From contig JANOVM010000057.1 of assembly GCA_031417395.1 (NCBI GenBank), positions 62,001-126,000 of the forward strand: a DNA stretch of 64,000 nucleotides. Reading direction: 5' to 3'. Positions 35,373 to 44,175 of the stretch are shown here, piece by piece. The stretch's first letter is position 1; each line of letters opens with the position of its first letter. The notes below the pieces were generated by a model, which saw nothing but the letters and a program-made list of their open reading frames with translations, ran no database searches and had not been told where the DNA came from. This stretch comes from JADKIH01 sp031417395. Its GTDB lineage: Bacteria; Bacteroidota; Bacteroidia; AKYH767-A; 2013-40CM-41-45. A program made the translations under genes and the position numbers.

Positions 35373-35783
35373 TTGAATAAACAAAAACTATATATATTAT
35401 TATTGGTTGCTTGTCTGGCAGGATTTAGCTGGCTTGCCATTTCTTTTCATTCGGCTGATTTGTCAAACAATGATAAAAGCATTTGTCTTATTAAACAGGT
35501 CACCGGATTGCCCTGTCCTTCCTGTGGAGCAACAAGGTCCATTATTCTATTTGTAAATGGAGATTTCAAGGATGCAATGTTTTATAATCCTATTGGAATA
35601 ATTCTATTGATAATTATGATATCCGCTCCTGTCTGGATTGCCATCGATTATTTTAGGAATAAAGAATCTCTCTTTCATTTTTATTTAAAGGCTGAAAAAG
35701 TAATTAGGCGAAAACAATTTGCCATTCCCGCTGTTTTACTTGTACTCACAAATTGGATGTGGAATATTTATAAAGGACTATGA
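35373..35783 (+). CDS. DUF2752 membrane protein
   Basis: 136 residues from a TTG start at 35373, with three hydrophobic segments. The hallmark CxxxxxxGxPCPxCGxTRS motif is present (KQVTGLPCPSCGATRSIIL), followed by YNPIGIILLI. The clustered cysteines may bind metal. Its stop overlaps the next start by 4 nt (ATGA-type overlap), so it is coupled to the DUF4870-like gene. Confidence 0.88.
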   Translation: MNKQKLYILLLVACLAGFSWLAISFHSADLSNNDKSICLIKQVTGLPCPSCGATRSIILFVNGDFKDAMFYNPIGIILLIIMISAPVWIAIDYFRNKESLFHFYLKAEKVIRRKQFAIPAVLLVLTNWMWNIYKGL

Positions 35784-36211
35784 ATTCAAACGGTAATTTT
35801 GTTTATACTCCGGGAGAGCATGAAGCAGAGAAGGCTTCTAACAGCTACCTTATGTCATTAATTGCTGTGATCGCAGGATTACCTTTGCCAATTATTAACC
35901 TGCTGGCAACCGTAATTTTTTACCTGGCGAACAGAAAATCGACATACTTTGTTCGCTGGCATTGTACACAGGCTCTGCTTTCGCAATTTTCATTGTTGTT
36001 AATGAACAGTACCGGTTTTTGGTGGACAATTTCCATCATATTCAGTGATGAAAGAGTCACTACTCATTACATTGCTTATATGATTACTATTTTCATTTTC
36101 AATCTGACGGAATTCATTGCTACCATTTACACAGCCATTCAAACCCGAAAGGGAATTCATGTTCAATGGTGGCTTTATGGAAATTTAACTAATATTGTTT
36201 GCAGACCTTGA
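35780..36211 (+). CDS. DUF4870/Tic20-like membrane protein
   Basis: 143 residues with three or four membrane helices. The segment FVRWHCTQALLSQFS corresponds to the FVRFHAxQALLLQ motif of DUF4870/Tic20-like proteins. The final part (HVQWWLYGNLTNIV) is short and hydrophobic. It overlaps the preceding gene by 4 nt and is 1 nt from the M48 gene. The role is unknown; conserved association with TM2 and DUF2752 suggests a common membrane function. Confidence 0.85.
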   Translation: MNSNGNFVYTPGEHEAEKASNSYLMSLIAVIAGLPLPIINLLATVIFYLANRKSTYFVRWHCTQALLSQFSLLLMNSTGFWWTISIIFSDERVTTHYIAYMITIFIFNLTEFIATIYTAIQTRKGIHVQWWLYGNLTNIVCRP

Positions 36212-36212
36212 A

Positions 36213-37019
36213 ATGAGAAAATTATTTATTGAAATATTAATTTTTATTGCTTTATTTTTCTCTCTCTGGTTTGCTTTGGGGCGCATCGATTGGATGTCGT
36301 TATTCAAAATTGAACAGCTTACAAAATCTACCGAAGAGAAACTCGGAGATACCTTTTGGGAATTTTTCAGCAAAACAGAAACAGAAATTAAATCTACTTC
36401 CGTCAATAAATCCTTGGATTCATTGGTCAGTCATATATGCAAAGAAAATAATATAGACAGATCAACCATTAAATTGCATTTATTGCGGAAGCAAGATATA
36501 AATGCTTTTACACTTCCCAACCGACACATTGTTGTCTTTTCCGGATTGATAGAATCGTCTGAAAACGAAGCAGAACTTTGTGGGGTATTAGGACATGAAA
36601 TGGCTCACATGGAGAAAAATCATGTGATGAAAAAACTTCTAAAAGAAGTTGGACTTTCTGTTTTAGTTTCCATGACATCAGGCAAAGGTAGTCCCGAAGC
36701 AGCTCGGCAGCTTGCTAAATTATTATCATCGTCAGCATACGACAGAAAACTCGAAAGCGAAGCAGACATTGCCTCTGTTGATTATATGATAAAAGCTGAC
36801 ATTGATCCTGCTCCTTTTGCTGATATCCTCTATCGGTTAGGAGATGAAGAAAAAAATATTCCCAATCAGGTTTATTGGATAAGCACCCACCCTGAATCAA
36901 AAGAAAGAGCCGAAAATATTGTTCAATATATTAAAGGAAAAAAGATCATTAAGAAATCTGTTTTATCAGCCGGTGAATGGGAAAGAATGAAGGAAAAGCT
37001 CAGCGAAAAGGAGGATTAA
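36213..37019 (+). CDS. M48-family metallopeptidase
   Basis: 268 residues from the ATG at 36213; an upstream TTG (36195) would overlap the previous gene. One N-terminal membrane helix (about 5-22) anchors it. The zinc site is GHEMAHMEKNH with His, Glu, His near 128-132 and the third ligand in KLESEADIASVDYM. This is the HtpX/YcaL/BepA-like family, which degrades misfolded membrane or envelope proteins. It is the last gene of the TM2 cluster. Confidence 0.92.
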   Translation: MRKLFIEILIFIALFFSLWFALGRIDWMSLFKIEQLTKSTEEKLGDTFWEFFSKTETEIKSTSVNKSLDSLVSHICKENNIDRSTIKLHLLRKQDINAFTLPNRHIVVFSGLIESSENEAELCGVLGHEMAHMEKNHVMKKLLKEVGLSVLVSMTSGKGSPEAARQLAKLLSSSAYDRKLESEADIASVDYMIKADIDPAPFADILYRLGDEEKNIPNQVYWISTHPESKERAENIVQYIKGKKIIKKSVLSAGEWERMKEKLSEKED

Positions 37020-37080
37020 CTCTATTTACATTTTGATGTTCATTATTATGAACTTTTTATTGCGCGATCAATCCTAAACA

Positions 37081-37496
37081 TTATTTACTGAATTTATCCT
37101 CTTTCCATTTCTTGGGGTTGTTTGCTATATAATTCTGAATATTTTTTAAAGCTTTCTCATCTCTGATTATGATATCATGGAAAAGAGACTGCCATTTAAA
37201 CAGGGGATTGATTTTTTTAATCTCAAAAGTACATCTCCACTTATACCATCGAATAATGCGAGAAATGTTATCATTTAACATTGGGTTTTTATTACCGGCA
37301 AATTCACCTCTGGGTTTAATAAAAGATTCATCAAAAAGGTTGGGCACATTTTTTCTCCAAAGAAATGTTCACGGTTTTTAGTGCATATAGTGATGAAATA
37401 CCCGCCATTGCTGCCATAATCCCAGCCTTGTAAACGCATAGATTCTGTACTATATTTATTTTTAAATTTATCGGACATAAGAAATCTAAACTCCAT
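37081..37496 (-). pseudogene. degenerate REP-associated tyrosine transposase (RAYT)
   Basis: Two overlapping minus-strand frames give the two ends of one protein. The N-terminal part has GWDYGSNGGYFITICTKNREH and FGEKMCP; the C-terminal part in another frame has ISRIIRWYKWRCTFEIKK, FKWQSLFHDIIIRDEKAL and IQNYIANNPKKWKEDKF, which are hallmarks of Y1-type RAYT transposases. The central part with the catalytic HxH and the nucleophilic Tyr is missing. The remnant is about 138 codons where about 180-200 are usual. It must be inactive. Confidence 0.8.
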
Positions 37497-37881
37497 TTTG
37501 CAATACTATTTTCTTAATTATTTTTCAATTATGTGTTTTTGCAAAGGAAAAGAAAGATTATTATCAATAATTTATGATTTTGCTGTTCCTTTAATCTAAT
37601 AACCACCTTTTATTATGGAGAATTAACGGTCAAAAATTAATATTCAGACAAATAAATAGCATCATTATACTACAAACGGAGTGATTTTTTAATTTCATTT
37701 TCAGTTGGGAAAACAACGTACAATACAAATCCTTTGGGCGCGTGAGAATAAATACTCTGCCCTTGGGCTCCTAATATTAAAAAGACCAGCATATTTTAAT
37801 CGCCTGTATACAAGCTTAAGGAAATAAAAAAATATTTATTTACAGGATGGCTCAGATGGCTTGATTTTACTATATTTGGCC
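37497..37881. other. gene-free spacer
   Basis: AT-rich, no convincing frame or repeat. A TATATTTG -7-like box at 37871-37878 lies only 3 nt before the ATG at 37882, too close to be a simple promoter for that start unless the transcript is leaderless. Confidence 0.55.
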
Positions 37882-38817
37882 ATGTTTCAAAGGCCTGTAC
37901 TCTATATAATTTATTTATTATTTTTTGCATTTGTTTCAAATGCACAAACACAATTAACTGTACGCAGTTTTGCCGAAGGATTTTATCGACCTGCCACAGG
38001 AAAAATGGTAGCTGTTGTTGACCCGGTAAATAGTCCGTTAATATGTGATACTGCAGATATAGCTTTGTTAAACGATACAAGTTTTTTAACCGAATATTGT
38101 GCAAGGGTTGTTATTAATACCGATGGATATGGAGTTTGCACCATTCCTTCCACAATGAATGGAAGGTCATTTATCGTAGGACTTAAATACAGAAACACAT
38201 TGCATTTATATAGCAACACTTCTAAGTTGATTAATGGACAACCGGTGTTTGTTGACCTAACTGATCCGTTAAATTGTTGTGGGAATCCTGTTGTATTTCA
38301 GGGAGTAGCTATGGCTGCAAGTGGCGAAATTTCAAGTGCTGCTTTAGGTCTTGGTTTTTATGATGGTATTATGGAAGGACAAGATATGGCTGATATGGAA
38401 AACTCTATTTATTTTCAGGACACAGGCTATGTAATAACTGACTTAACAGGCGATGGATTAGTTGACAGCCTGGATTATTTTATCGAGCTGAATAATACAA
38501 ATTTTACCTTGGTAGATTGTTATGTAAGTGATTGCAATTTACTGCCGACTAATATTTTTGAAACTCAAAATGAGAGCTTTAGTGTTTTCCCAAATCCTGC
38601 AATAAATAATTTTAATATTCACTTTAATCATTTTTTCGCTTCACTGAAAATTGAACTGTTTAATTCAACAGGTCAACTTGTTCTCCGGAGAAATTATGAA
38701 AAGCAGCAGGATGTTACTATTGATTGCTCCCGTATGGAAAATGGGCTTTATTATTTTGTAATCAATAATGAAGAAAATTACTTTTTCGGAAAAATATTAC
38801 TGCTGAATGGACGTTGA
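37882..38817 (+). CDS. T9SS-secreted protein with EF-hand/dockerin-like loop
   Basis: 311 residues from the ATG at 37882, which starts a good signal peptide (…FFAFVSNAQTQ). A longer TTG start 21 nt upstream is less likely. The domain (25-190) resembles the second half of the product of 8528-10114: a Y-R-P-A…M opening, DTADIALLN, STMNGRSFIVGLKYRNTL. A calcium-loop DLTGDGLVDSLDYF comes next, then the sorting tail VFPNPAINNFNIHF…, GLYYFVINNEE. It may be a small carbohydrate- or surface-binding exoprotein. Confidence 0.83.
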   Translation: MFQRPVLYIIYLLFFAFVSNAQTQLTVRSFAEGFYRPATGKMVAVVDPVNSPLICDTADIALLNDTSFLTEYCARVVINTDGYGVCTIPSTMNGRSFIVGLKYRNTLHLYSNTSKLINGQPVFVDLTDPLNCCGNPVVFQGVAMAASGEISSAALGLGFYDGIMEGQDMADMENSIYFQDTGYVITDLTGDGLVDSLDYFIELNNTNFTLVDCYVSDCNLLPTNIFETQNESFSVFPNPAINNFNIHFNHFFASLKIELFNSTGQLVLRRNYEKQQDVTIDCSRMENGLYYFVINNEENYFFGKILLLNGR

Positions 38818-38861
38818 TTTCACAGGGCGGGATTAATTCTATTGATTGGAAAATTTTTTCA

Positions 38862-38887
38862 AAAGAGGAGTTTAATTTCCCCTCTTT
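38862..38887. terminator. possible bidirectional terminator
   Basis: Stem AAAGAGG (38862-38868) with CCTCTTT (38881-38887), 12-nt loop, between the convergent stops of the T9SS gene and thiL. It overlaps the end of thiL. T-runs on either side are short. Confidence 0.4.
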
Positions 38888-39921
38888 AATCCATCCCATC
38901 CCTGAGCAATAAGCTTTACTACATTCCCCGATTTATCAATTAAATTTACTCCCGATGCAGCATCTGTCATGTGGCCGATAATGGATACATCAATATGTGA
39001 ACGCAGTTTTTCATAATCTTCCTGCCTGACAGTAAATAGAAGTTCGTAATCTTCGCCGCCATTCAAAGCACAAACAGTAGGATCCAGGTTGAATTCACGG
39101 GCGCGATCGAAGGTTTGCGGATCGATGGGGATTTTATCTTCGTAAATAGTACAGCCTAGTTTTGAATGTTTGCATAAATGAAGTGTTTCAGAGGAAAGTC
39201 CATCAGAAATATCAATCATCGATGTGGGCTTCACACCAACTTCGCGTAACTTGTCTATAATATCTTTTCTTGCTTCAGGTTTTAATTGTCTTTCCAGAAT
39301 GTATTCATTCGAACTTAAATCGGGTTGAATCTTCGGATTGTCTAAAAATATTTTCTTCTCTCTCTCCAGTAATTGCAAACCAACATAAGCACCACCAAGA
39401 TCTCCGGAAACACACAATAAGTCATTTTCTTTTGCGCCGCTTCTGTAAACGAGTTCATCTTTTGTAGAAACTCCAATGGCTGTAACGGAAAGTATGAGTC
39501 CGGAAGTTGACGATGTTGTATCTCCACCAACAAGATCAACATTGTATCGTTCGCAGGCAAGATTAATTCCTGCATACAACTCTTCCACAGCTTCCATAGA
39601 AAACCGATTCGACAATGCTATGCTAACCAGTATCTGTTTTGGTGTGGCATTCATTGCATAGATGTCACTTAAATTAACTGCTACAGCTTTATAACCTAAA
39701 TGCTTCAATGGATGAAACATCAAATCAAAATGAACACCTTCAACAAGCATATCTGTTGTCACAACAGTCATCTGTTCGCCATTGGCAATTACAGCAGCAT
39801 CGTCACCAATACCTTTAATGCTGTCAGGGTTTTTCAACTCAATCGCTTCAGCAATTCTGTCAATCAAAGCAAATTCTCCTAGCGAACTCAACTCAGTACG
39901 ATTATTTCTATTTTCAAACAT
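38872..39921 (-). CDS. thiL: thiamine-monophosphate kinase
   Basis: 349 residues. It phosphorylates thiamine monophosphate to the diphosphate, the active cofactor, using ATP in the cytosol. The N-terminal GIGDDAAVIA motif, VEGVHFDL, the VGGDTTSS loop, and the C-terminal ISDGLSSETLHL and NGGEDYELLFTV segments are all diagnostic of ThiL in the AIR-synthetase superfamily. No other thiamine gene is near it. Confidence 0.96.
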   Translation of the reverse strand: MFENRNNRTELSSLGEFALIDRIAEAIELKNPDSIKGIGDDAAVIANGEQMTVVTTDMLVEGVHFDLMFHPLKHLGYKAVAVNLSDIYAMNATPKQILVSIALSNRFSMEAVEELYAGINLACERYNVDLVGGDTTSSTSGLILSVTAIGVSTKDELVYRSGAKENDLLCVSGDLGGAYVGLQLLEREKKIFLDNPKIQPDLSSNEYILERQLKPEARKDIIDKLREVGVKPTSMIDISDGLSSETLHLCKHSKLGCTIYEDKIPIDPQTFDRAREFNLDPTVCALNGGEDYELLFTVRQEDYEKLRSHIDVSIIGHMTDAASGVNLIDKSGNVVKLIAQGWDGLKRGN

Positions 39922-39953
39922 AGCGCTAAGATCTTTATAAATTAGTTAATCCG

Positions 39954-40017
39954 ATAACTATCGGATCATATAACTATCGGATAATATAGCTATCGGGTCA
40001 TATATCTATCCAATCGT
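39954..40017. repeat. 16-bp tandem repeat, four units
   Basis: Units 39954-39969, 39970-39985, 39986-40001 and 40002-40017 follow the form ATAACTATCGGATCAT with one to four changes each. CCGATA…TATCGG pairs make small hairpins within the array. It lies between thiL and the suf promoter. Confidence 0.85.
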
Positions 40018-40097
40018 TAATTCTTAATTCATTAATGCCATAATTAGTCCCGTAGGGACAAAATATCGGTACCACCCCCACTCTTCCCCAACAACTC

Positions 40098-40128
40098 TTG
40101 CAATAAGTAACCAAAAGAACTACCTTTG
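40098..40128 (+). promoter_or_regulatory. promoter of the suf operon
   Basis: TTG (40098-40100), exactly 20 nt, then TACCTTTG (40121-40128), a full match to the Bacteroidota housekeeping consensus. The first start codon is 30 nt downstream. No IscR- or Fur-like operator was recognised. Confidence 0.72.
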
Positions 40129-40158
40129 TAGCTGATAATAAAGCAGAAAGGAATAAAA

Positions 40159-40485
40159 ATGATTACTGTAACAGATCGGGCAAAGGAAAAAGCCCTTGAA
40201 TTAATCGAAAAAGAGCATAAACCAGGCGATTCATTTATTCGCGTTGGTGTAGAAGGCGGCGGATGTTCGGGTTTAACTTACAAGCTGGAGTTTGATAATG
40301 TACAAAAACCGGACGACAAAGTATTTGAAGATAAGGGTATTAAGATTGTTTGTGATAAGAAAAGCTTCCTTTATTTAATTGGAACGGAATTGGATTTCAG
40401 CGATGGACTTAATGGAAAAGGCTTTCTTTTCCAAAATCCTAATGCTTCCAGAACTTGTGGATGCGGAGAGAGCTTTTCTGTCTGA
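40159..40485 (+). CDS. sufA: A-type iron-sulfur carrier (SufA/IscA/ErpA-like)
   Basis: 108 residues. The three conserved cysteines are in EGGGCSGLTY (one) and RTCGCGESF (two), which bind an Fe-S cluster or iron. It receives clusters from the SufBCD scaffold and passes them to target proteins. It stands 96 nt before sufB and is first in the operon. The exact subtype (SufA, IscA or ErpA) cannot be settled by eye; the operon context favours SufA. Confidence 0.9.
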   Translation: MITVTDRAKEKALELIEKEHKPGDSFIRVGVEGGGCSGLTYKLEFDNVQKPDDKVFEDKGIKIVCDKKSFLYLIGTELDFSDGLNGKGFLFQNPNASRTCGCGESFSV

Positions 40486-40581
40486 TATTTTTTTTCCCAA
40501 TTTTTGCTCTTTAGAATGAGTATAAATAAGGATTAAATAATTGAATATCAATATTATATAATCAATTTTGAATAAAAAATC

Positions 40582-42027
40582 ATGAGCGAAGACCTCAAAT
40601 TATTAGACGATATTTCCCAGAATGAGTACAAATACGGCTTCGTAAGCAATTTCGAATCGGATAATGCTCCCATGGGTTTGAGCGAAGATATTGTTCGTTT
40701 TATTTCTCTAAAAAAGAAGGAACCCGAATGGCTTCTTGAATGGCGTTTGAAAGCATATCGTCACTGGCTTACCATGACAGAGCCGGCCTGGGCACACATT
40801 CATTATCCGAAAATAGATTTTCAAAATATCATTTATTATTCTGCGCCAAAACAAAAAATTGTTTTGAATAGTCTGGATGAGTTGGATCCTGAAATTAAAT
40901 TGACATTCGATAAACTCGGCATCTCACTTGAAGAACAAAAGCGTTTAGCAAATGTTGCTGTCGATGCAGTTATTGACAGCGTATCCGTTAAGACAACCTT
41001 TCGTGAAGCACTTGGAGAACTGGGTATAATCTTCTGTTCCTTCAGCGAAGCTGTTCACGAACATCCTGAGCTCATTAAAAAATATCTTGGCTCTGTTGTT
41101 CCTCCTACGGATAATTTTTATGCAGCTTTGAATAGTGCTGTATTCAGCGACGGATCTTTCTGCTATATTCCGAAAGGCGTTCGTTGTCCGATGGAATTAT
41201 CAACATACTTCCGAATTAACTCTGCAGGAACCGGACAGTTCGAACGCACACTTATCATTGCCGACGAAGGATCATATGTTAGCTATCTTGAAGGTTGCAC
41301 TGCACCTATGAGAGATGAGAATCAATTGCATGCCGCTGTAGTTGAAATATATTCTCACAAAAATGCTCAGGTAAAATACTCTACCGTACAAAACTGGTAT
41401 CCGGGAAACAAAGAAGGCAAGGGCGGCATTTATAATTTTGTAACTAAACGCGGCATTTGTGCAGAAGAGAATTCAAAAATTTCCTGGACGCAGGTAGAAA
41501 CCGGTTCCGCTATTACCTGGAAATATCCCAGTGTAATTTTAAAAGGCGATAACTCCATTGGTGAATTTTACAGTGTTGCCGTTACAAACAATTATCAGCA
41601 GGCCGATACAGGAACAAAGATGATTCACCTCGGCAAAAACACAAAAAGCACAATTATATCCAAAGGAATTTCCGGAGGATTTAGTAATAATAGTTACCGC
41701 GGACTTGTACGCATTTCCAAAAAAGCAGAAAATGCACGTAACTTTTCTCAATGCGATTCTCTTTTGCTTGGTGATAAATGCGGAGCACATACCTTTCCAT
41801 ACCTTGAAGTAAGCAATAAATCAGCCATTGTCGAGCACGAAGCAACTACATCGAAAGTTGGCGAAGATCAGATATTTTATTGTAACCAGCGAGGTATATC
41901 AACGGAAGATGCTGTCGGCCTTATTGTGAATGGATATTGCAAAGAAGTATTTAATCAACTACCAATGGAATTTGCTGTTGAAGCACAAAAGCTTCTTGCA
42001 ATTTCTTTGGAAGGTAGTGTTGGATAA
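40582..42027 (+). CDS. sufB: SufB, Fe-S assembly scaffold subunit
   Basis: 481 residues, full length for SufB. Signature stretches are YIPKGVRCPMELSTYFRIN, YLEGCTAPM, KISWTQVETGSAITWKYPS, GIS-GG-FSNNSYRG and HEATTSKVGEDQIFYCNQRG. It forms the SufBC2D scaffold on which the [4Fe-4S] cluster is built from persulfide sulfur. The following genes sufC, sufD, sufS and sufE are packed in order. Confidence 0.98.
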   Translation: MSEDLKLLDDISQNEYKYGFVSNFESDNAPMGLSEDIVRFISLKKKEPEWLLEWRLKAYRHWLTMTEPAWAHIHYPKIDFQNIIYYSAPKQKIVLNSLDELDPEIKLTFDKLGISLEEQKRLANVAVDAVIDSVSVKTTFREALGELGIIFCSFSEAVHEHPELIKKYLGSVVPPTDNFYAALNSAVFSDGSFCYIPKGVRCPMELSTYFRINSAGTGQFERTLIIADEGSYVSYLEGCTAPMRDENQLHAAVVEIYSHKNAQVKYSTVQNWYPGNKEGKGGIYNFVTKRGICAEENSKISWTQVETGSAITWKYPSVILKGDNSIGEFYSVAVTNNYQQADTGTKMIHLGKNTKSTIISKGISGGFSNNSYRGLVRISKKAENARNFSQCDSLLLGDKCGAHTFPYLEVSNKSAIVEHEATTSKVGEDQIFYCNQRGISTEDAVGLIVNGYCKEVFNQLPMEFAVEAQKLLAISLEGSVG

Positions 42028-42083
42028 AAATGATAAAAAATTCTTTTTGAATTGAAGAGACAGAAAGAAAATAATTAATAAAA

Positions 42084-42854
42084 ATGAACTTACTCGAAAT
42101 AAAAAACTTAAAAGCCTCCATTGAAGGCAAAGAAATCTTAAAAGGACTTTCGCTTACAATAAAACCCGGTGAAGTGCATGCTATTATGGGACCAAACGGT
42201 TCCGGAAAAAGCACATTGGCTTCTGTACTTGCAGGTAGAGAAGAATATGAAGTGACAGGAGGAGAGGTATTATTTAAAGGCACAGACATTCTTGAATTAT
42301 CTCCGGAAGATAGAGCACGTAAAGGATTGTTTCTCGCTTTTCAATATCCTGTAGAAATTCCGGGTGTTACGAATGCAAATTTTTTGAAGACAGCATTAAA
42401 TGAAGTACGTAAATCGAAAAACCTGGCACCGCTCGATTCAAAAGATTTTTTATTATTGATGAAAGAGAAAATGAAACTCGTGGAAATCGATAAAGCCATG
42501 ACGCAGCGTTCCGTAAATGAAGGTTTCAGCGGAGGCGAAAAAAAGAGAAATGAAATTTTTCAGATGGCCATGCTTGAACCTGAACTTGCCGTTTTAGATG
42601 AAACAGATTCAGGTTTGGATATTGATGCTTTGAGAATTGTTGCCAACGGTGTCAATTCGCTTCGCAATAAAGAACGGTCATTCGTAGTAATTACACATTA
42701 CCAGCGATTGCTTGACTACATCGTTCCGGATTTCGTTCACGTTTTATACAATGGACGCATAGTAAAATCAGGCACTAAAGAATTGGCTTTCGAACTGGAG
42801 GAAAAAGGATACGATTGGATTAAAGAACAAACTCCTATTACAACACATAATTGA
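42084..42854 (+). CDS. sufC: SufC, ABC-type ATPase of the Suf scaffold
   Basis: 256 residues. Walker A GPNGSGKSTL near 36-45, Q-loop LAFQYPVEIPGV, signature GFSGGEKKRNEI and Walker B LAVLDETDSGLDIDAL, typical of SufC rather than transporters (ETDSGLD). It dimerises and drives conformational change in SufB and SufD. The stop shares one base with the sufD start (TGATG). Confidence 0.98.
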   Translation: MNLLEIKNLKASIEGKEILKGLSLTIKPGEVHAIMGPNGSGKSTLASVLAGREEYEVTGGEVLFKGTDILELSPEDRARKGLFLAFQYPVEIPGVTNANFLKTALNEVRKSKNLAPLDSKDFLLLMKEKMKLVEIDKAMTQRSVNEGFSGGEKKRNEIFQMAMLEPELAVLDETDSGLDIDALRIVANGVNSLRNKERSFVVITHYQRLLDYIVPDFVHVLYNGRIVKSGTKELAFELEEKGYDWIKEQTPITTHN

Positions 42855-44173
42855 TGAGCGGTATGAAAGAAATAACGAACATACCTGTTTCCGGTTACAT
42901 CAATCAATACAATGATTCAGTAAAATCATTTAAGCCTGAAATGTCGGAGTTAAAAGTGAATGCCATTAAACGATTCGAAGAACTTGGCTTTCCTACTAAA
43001 AAAAGCGAAGAGTGGAAATATACTGATGTATCGGGCCTATTAAAAAATAATTTTATTCCTGCCGGAAAAGAACTCAAACTTACTGCTGCAGATATAAAGT
43101 CCTTTCTCCCTGTTGATGAAAAGCAAATTGTTTTGGTTTTTGAAAATGGTGTTTTTAATAAAGGACTTTCACAAATATCAGAATTACCCAAAGGATTAAT
43201 TGCTGGCACTCTTCAAAGCAATTTTAATCATGATGCAGTAAAAAACCATCTTGGTAAAATCGCTGTCGATAATAACGAAAGCTTTGTCGCATTAAATACA
43301 GCACTTTTTCATCAGGGAGCTTTTGTTTATGCAGAGAAAAATTTTAATTCTGAATTTGTCATTCAGCTGCTCTTTATTAACGATGCACGGATAAACCCTT
43401 CGGTTTGTTATCCTCGCAATCTTTATGTTGCAGAACAGTCTGCCTCTTTAAAGATTTCGGAAAATTATTATTCTGTTAATGCCATTAATCCGGCTTTTTG
43501 TAATTCTGTTTCTGAAGTATTCATTGGCGAAAACGCTTCAATAGAAATATGTAAAAACGAAGCAGAAAACAAAAACGATTTTCATATCGACTATACAGGG
43601 ATTTTCCAACGTAAAAATTCAAAACTTTTAATAAATACCATTACTTCAGGCGGAGGAATGGTCAGGAATAATCTGCGAATAGAACTTCAGGAGAGAAATT
43701 GTTCGGCTTACCTGAATGGTTTGTCCGTTATTTCCGGCGAAAGCCATGTCGACAACCATTCATTCGTCGATCATGCAAGTCCTGATTGTTACAGCAATGA
43801 ATTATACAAAGGGGTATTGGATGAAAAGGCACGCGGTGTATTTAACGGTAAAATATTTGTTCGCAAGGATGCTCAAAAAACAAATGCTTATCAATCCAAT
43901 AAAAGCATGTTGTTATCCGACGATGCAACCATGAATTCAAAACCGCAGCTTGAAATATATGCTGACGATGTAAAATGCAGTCACGGAGCAACAACAGGAC
44001 AACTAGATCCTGAAGCTATGTTTTATTTCCGCTCTCGGGGAATTGGTGAGACAACTGCTCGTGCATTGCTTACAAATGCTTTTGCTGAGGAAATTCTTGA
44101 TAAAATTACAATTACTCAAACCCGAGAAATGTTAAAGAGTTTGATTCACGACAAACTCACCAAAGCAGAATAA
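42854..44173 (+). CDS. sufD: SufD, Fe-S assembly scaffold subunit
   Basis: 440 residues from the ATG at 42854, whose A is the last base of the sufC stop. A second ATG nine bases later is also possible. Diagnostic parts are FPTKKSEEWKYTDV at the N-terminus, the beta-helix core (HVDNHSFVDHASPDCYSNELY), FNGKIFVRKDAQKTNAYQSN, and CSHGATTGQLDPEAMFYFRSRG. It pairs with SufB in the scaffold and helps acquire iron. Confidence 0.97.
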   Translation: MSGMKEITNIPVSGYINQYNDSVKSFKPEMSELKVNAIKRFEELGFPTKKSEEWKYTDVSGLLKNNFIPAGKELKLTAADIKSFLPVDEKQIVLVFENGVFNKGLSQISELPKGLIAGTLQSNFNHDAVKNHLGKIAVDNNESFVALNTALFHQGAFVYAEKNFNSEFVIQLLFINDARINPSVCYPRNLYVAEQSASLKISENYYSVNAINPAFCNSVSEVFIGENASIEICKNEAENKNDFHIDYTGIFQRKNSKLLINTITSGGGMVRNNLRIELQERNCSAYLNGLSVISGESHVDNHSFVDHASPDCYSNELYKGVLDEKARGVFNGKIFVRKDAQKTNAYQSNKSMLLSDDATMNSKPQLEIYADDVKCSHGATTGQLDPEAMFYFRSRGIGETTARALLTNAFAEEILDKITITQTREMLKSLIHDKLTKAE

Positions 44174-44175
44174 TA

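Noticed and set aside
39954..40017. Possible CRISPR array
   Set aside because: Units are directly adjacent 16-mers with no spacers and no cas genes nearby.
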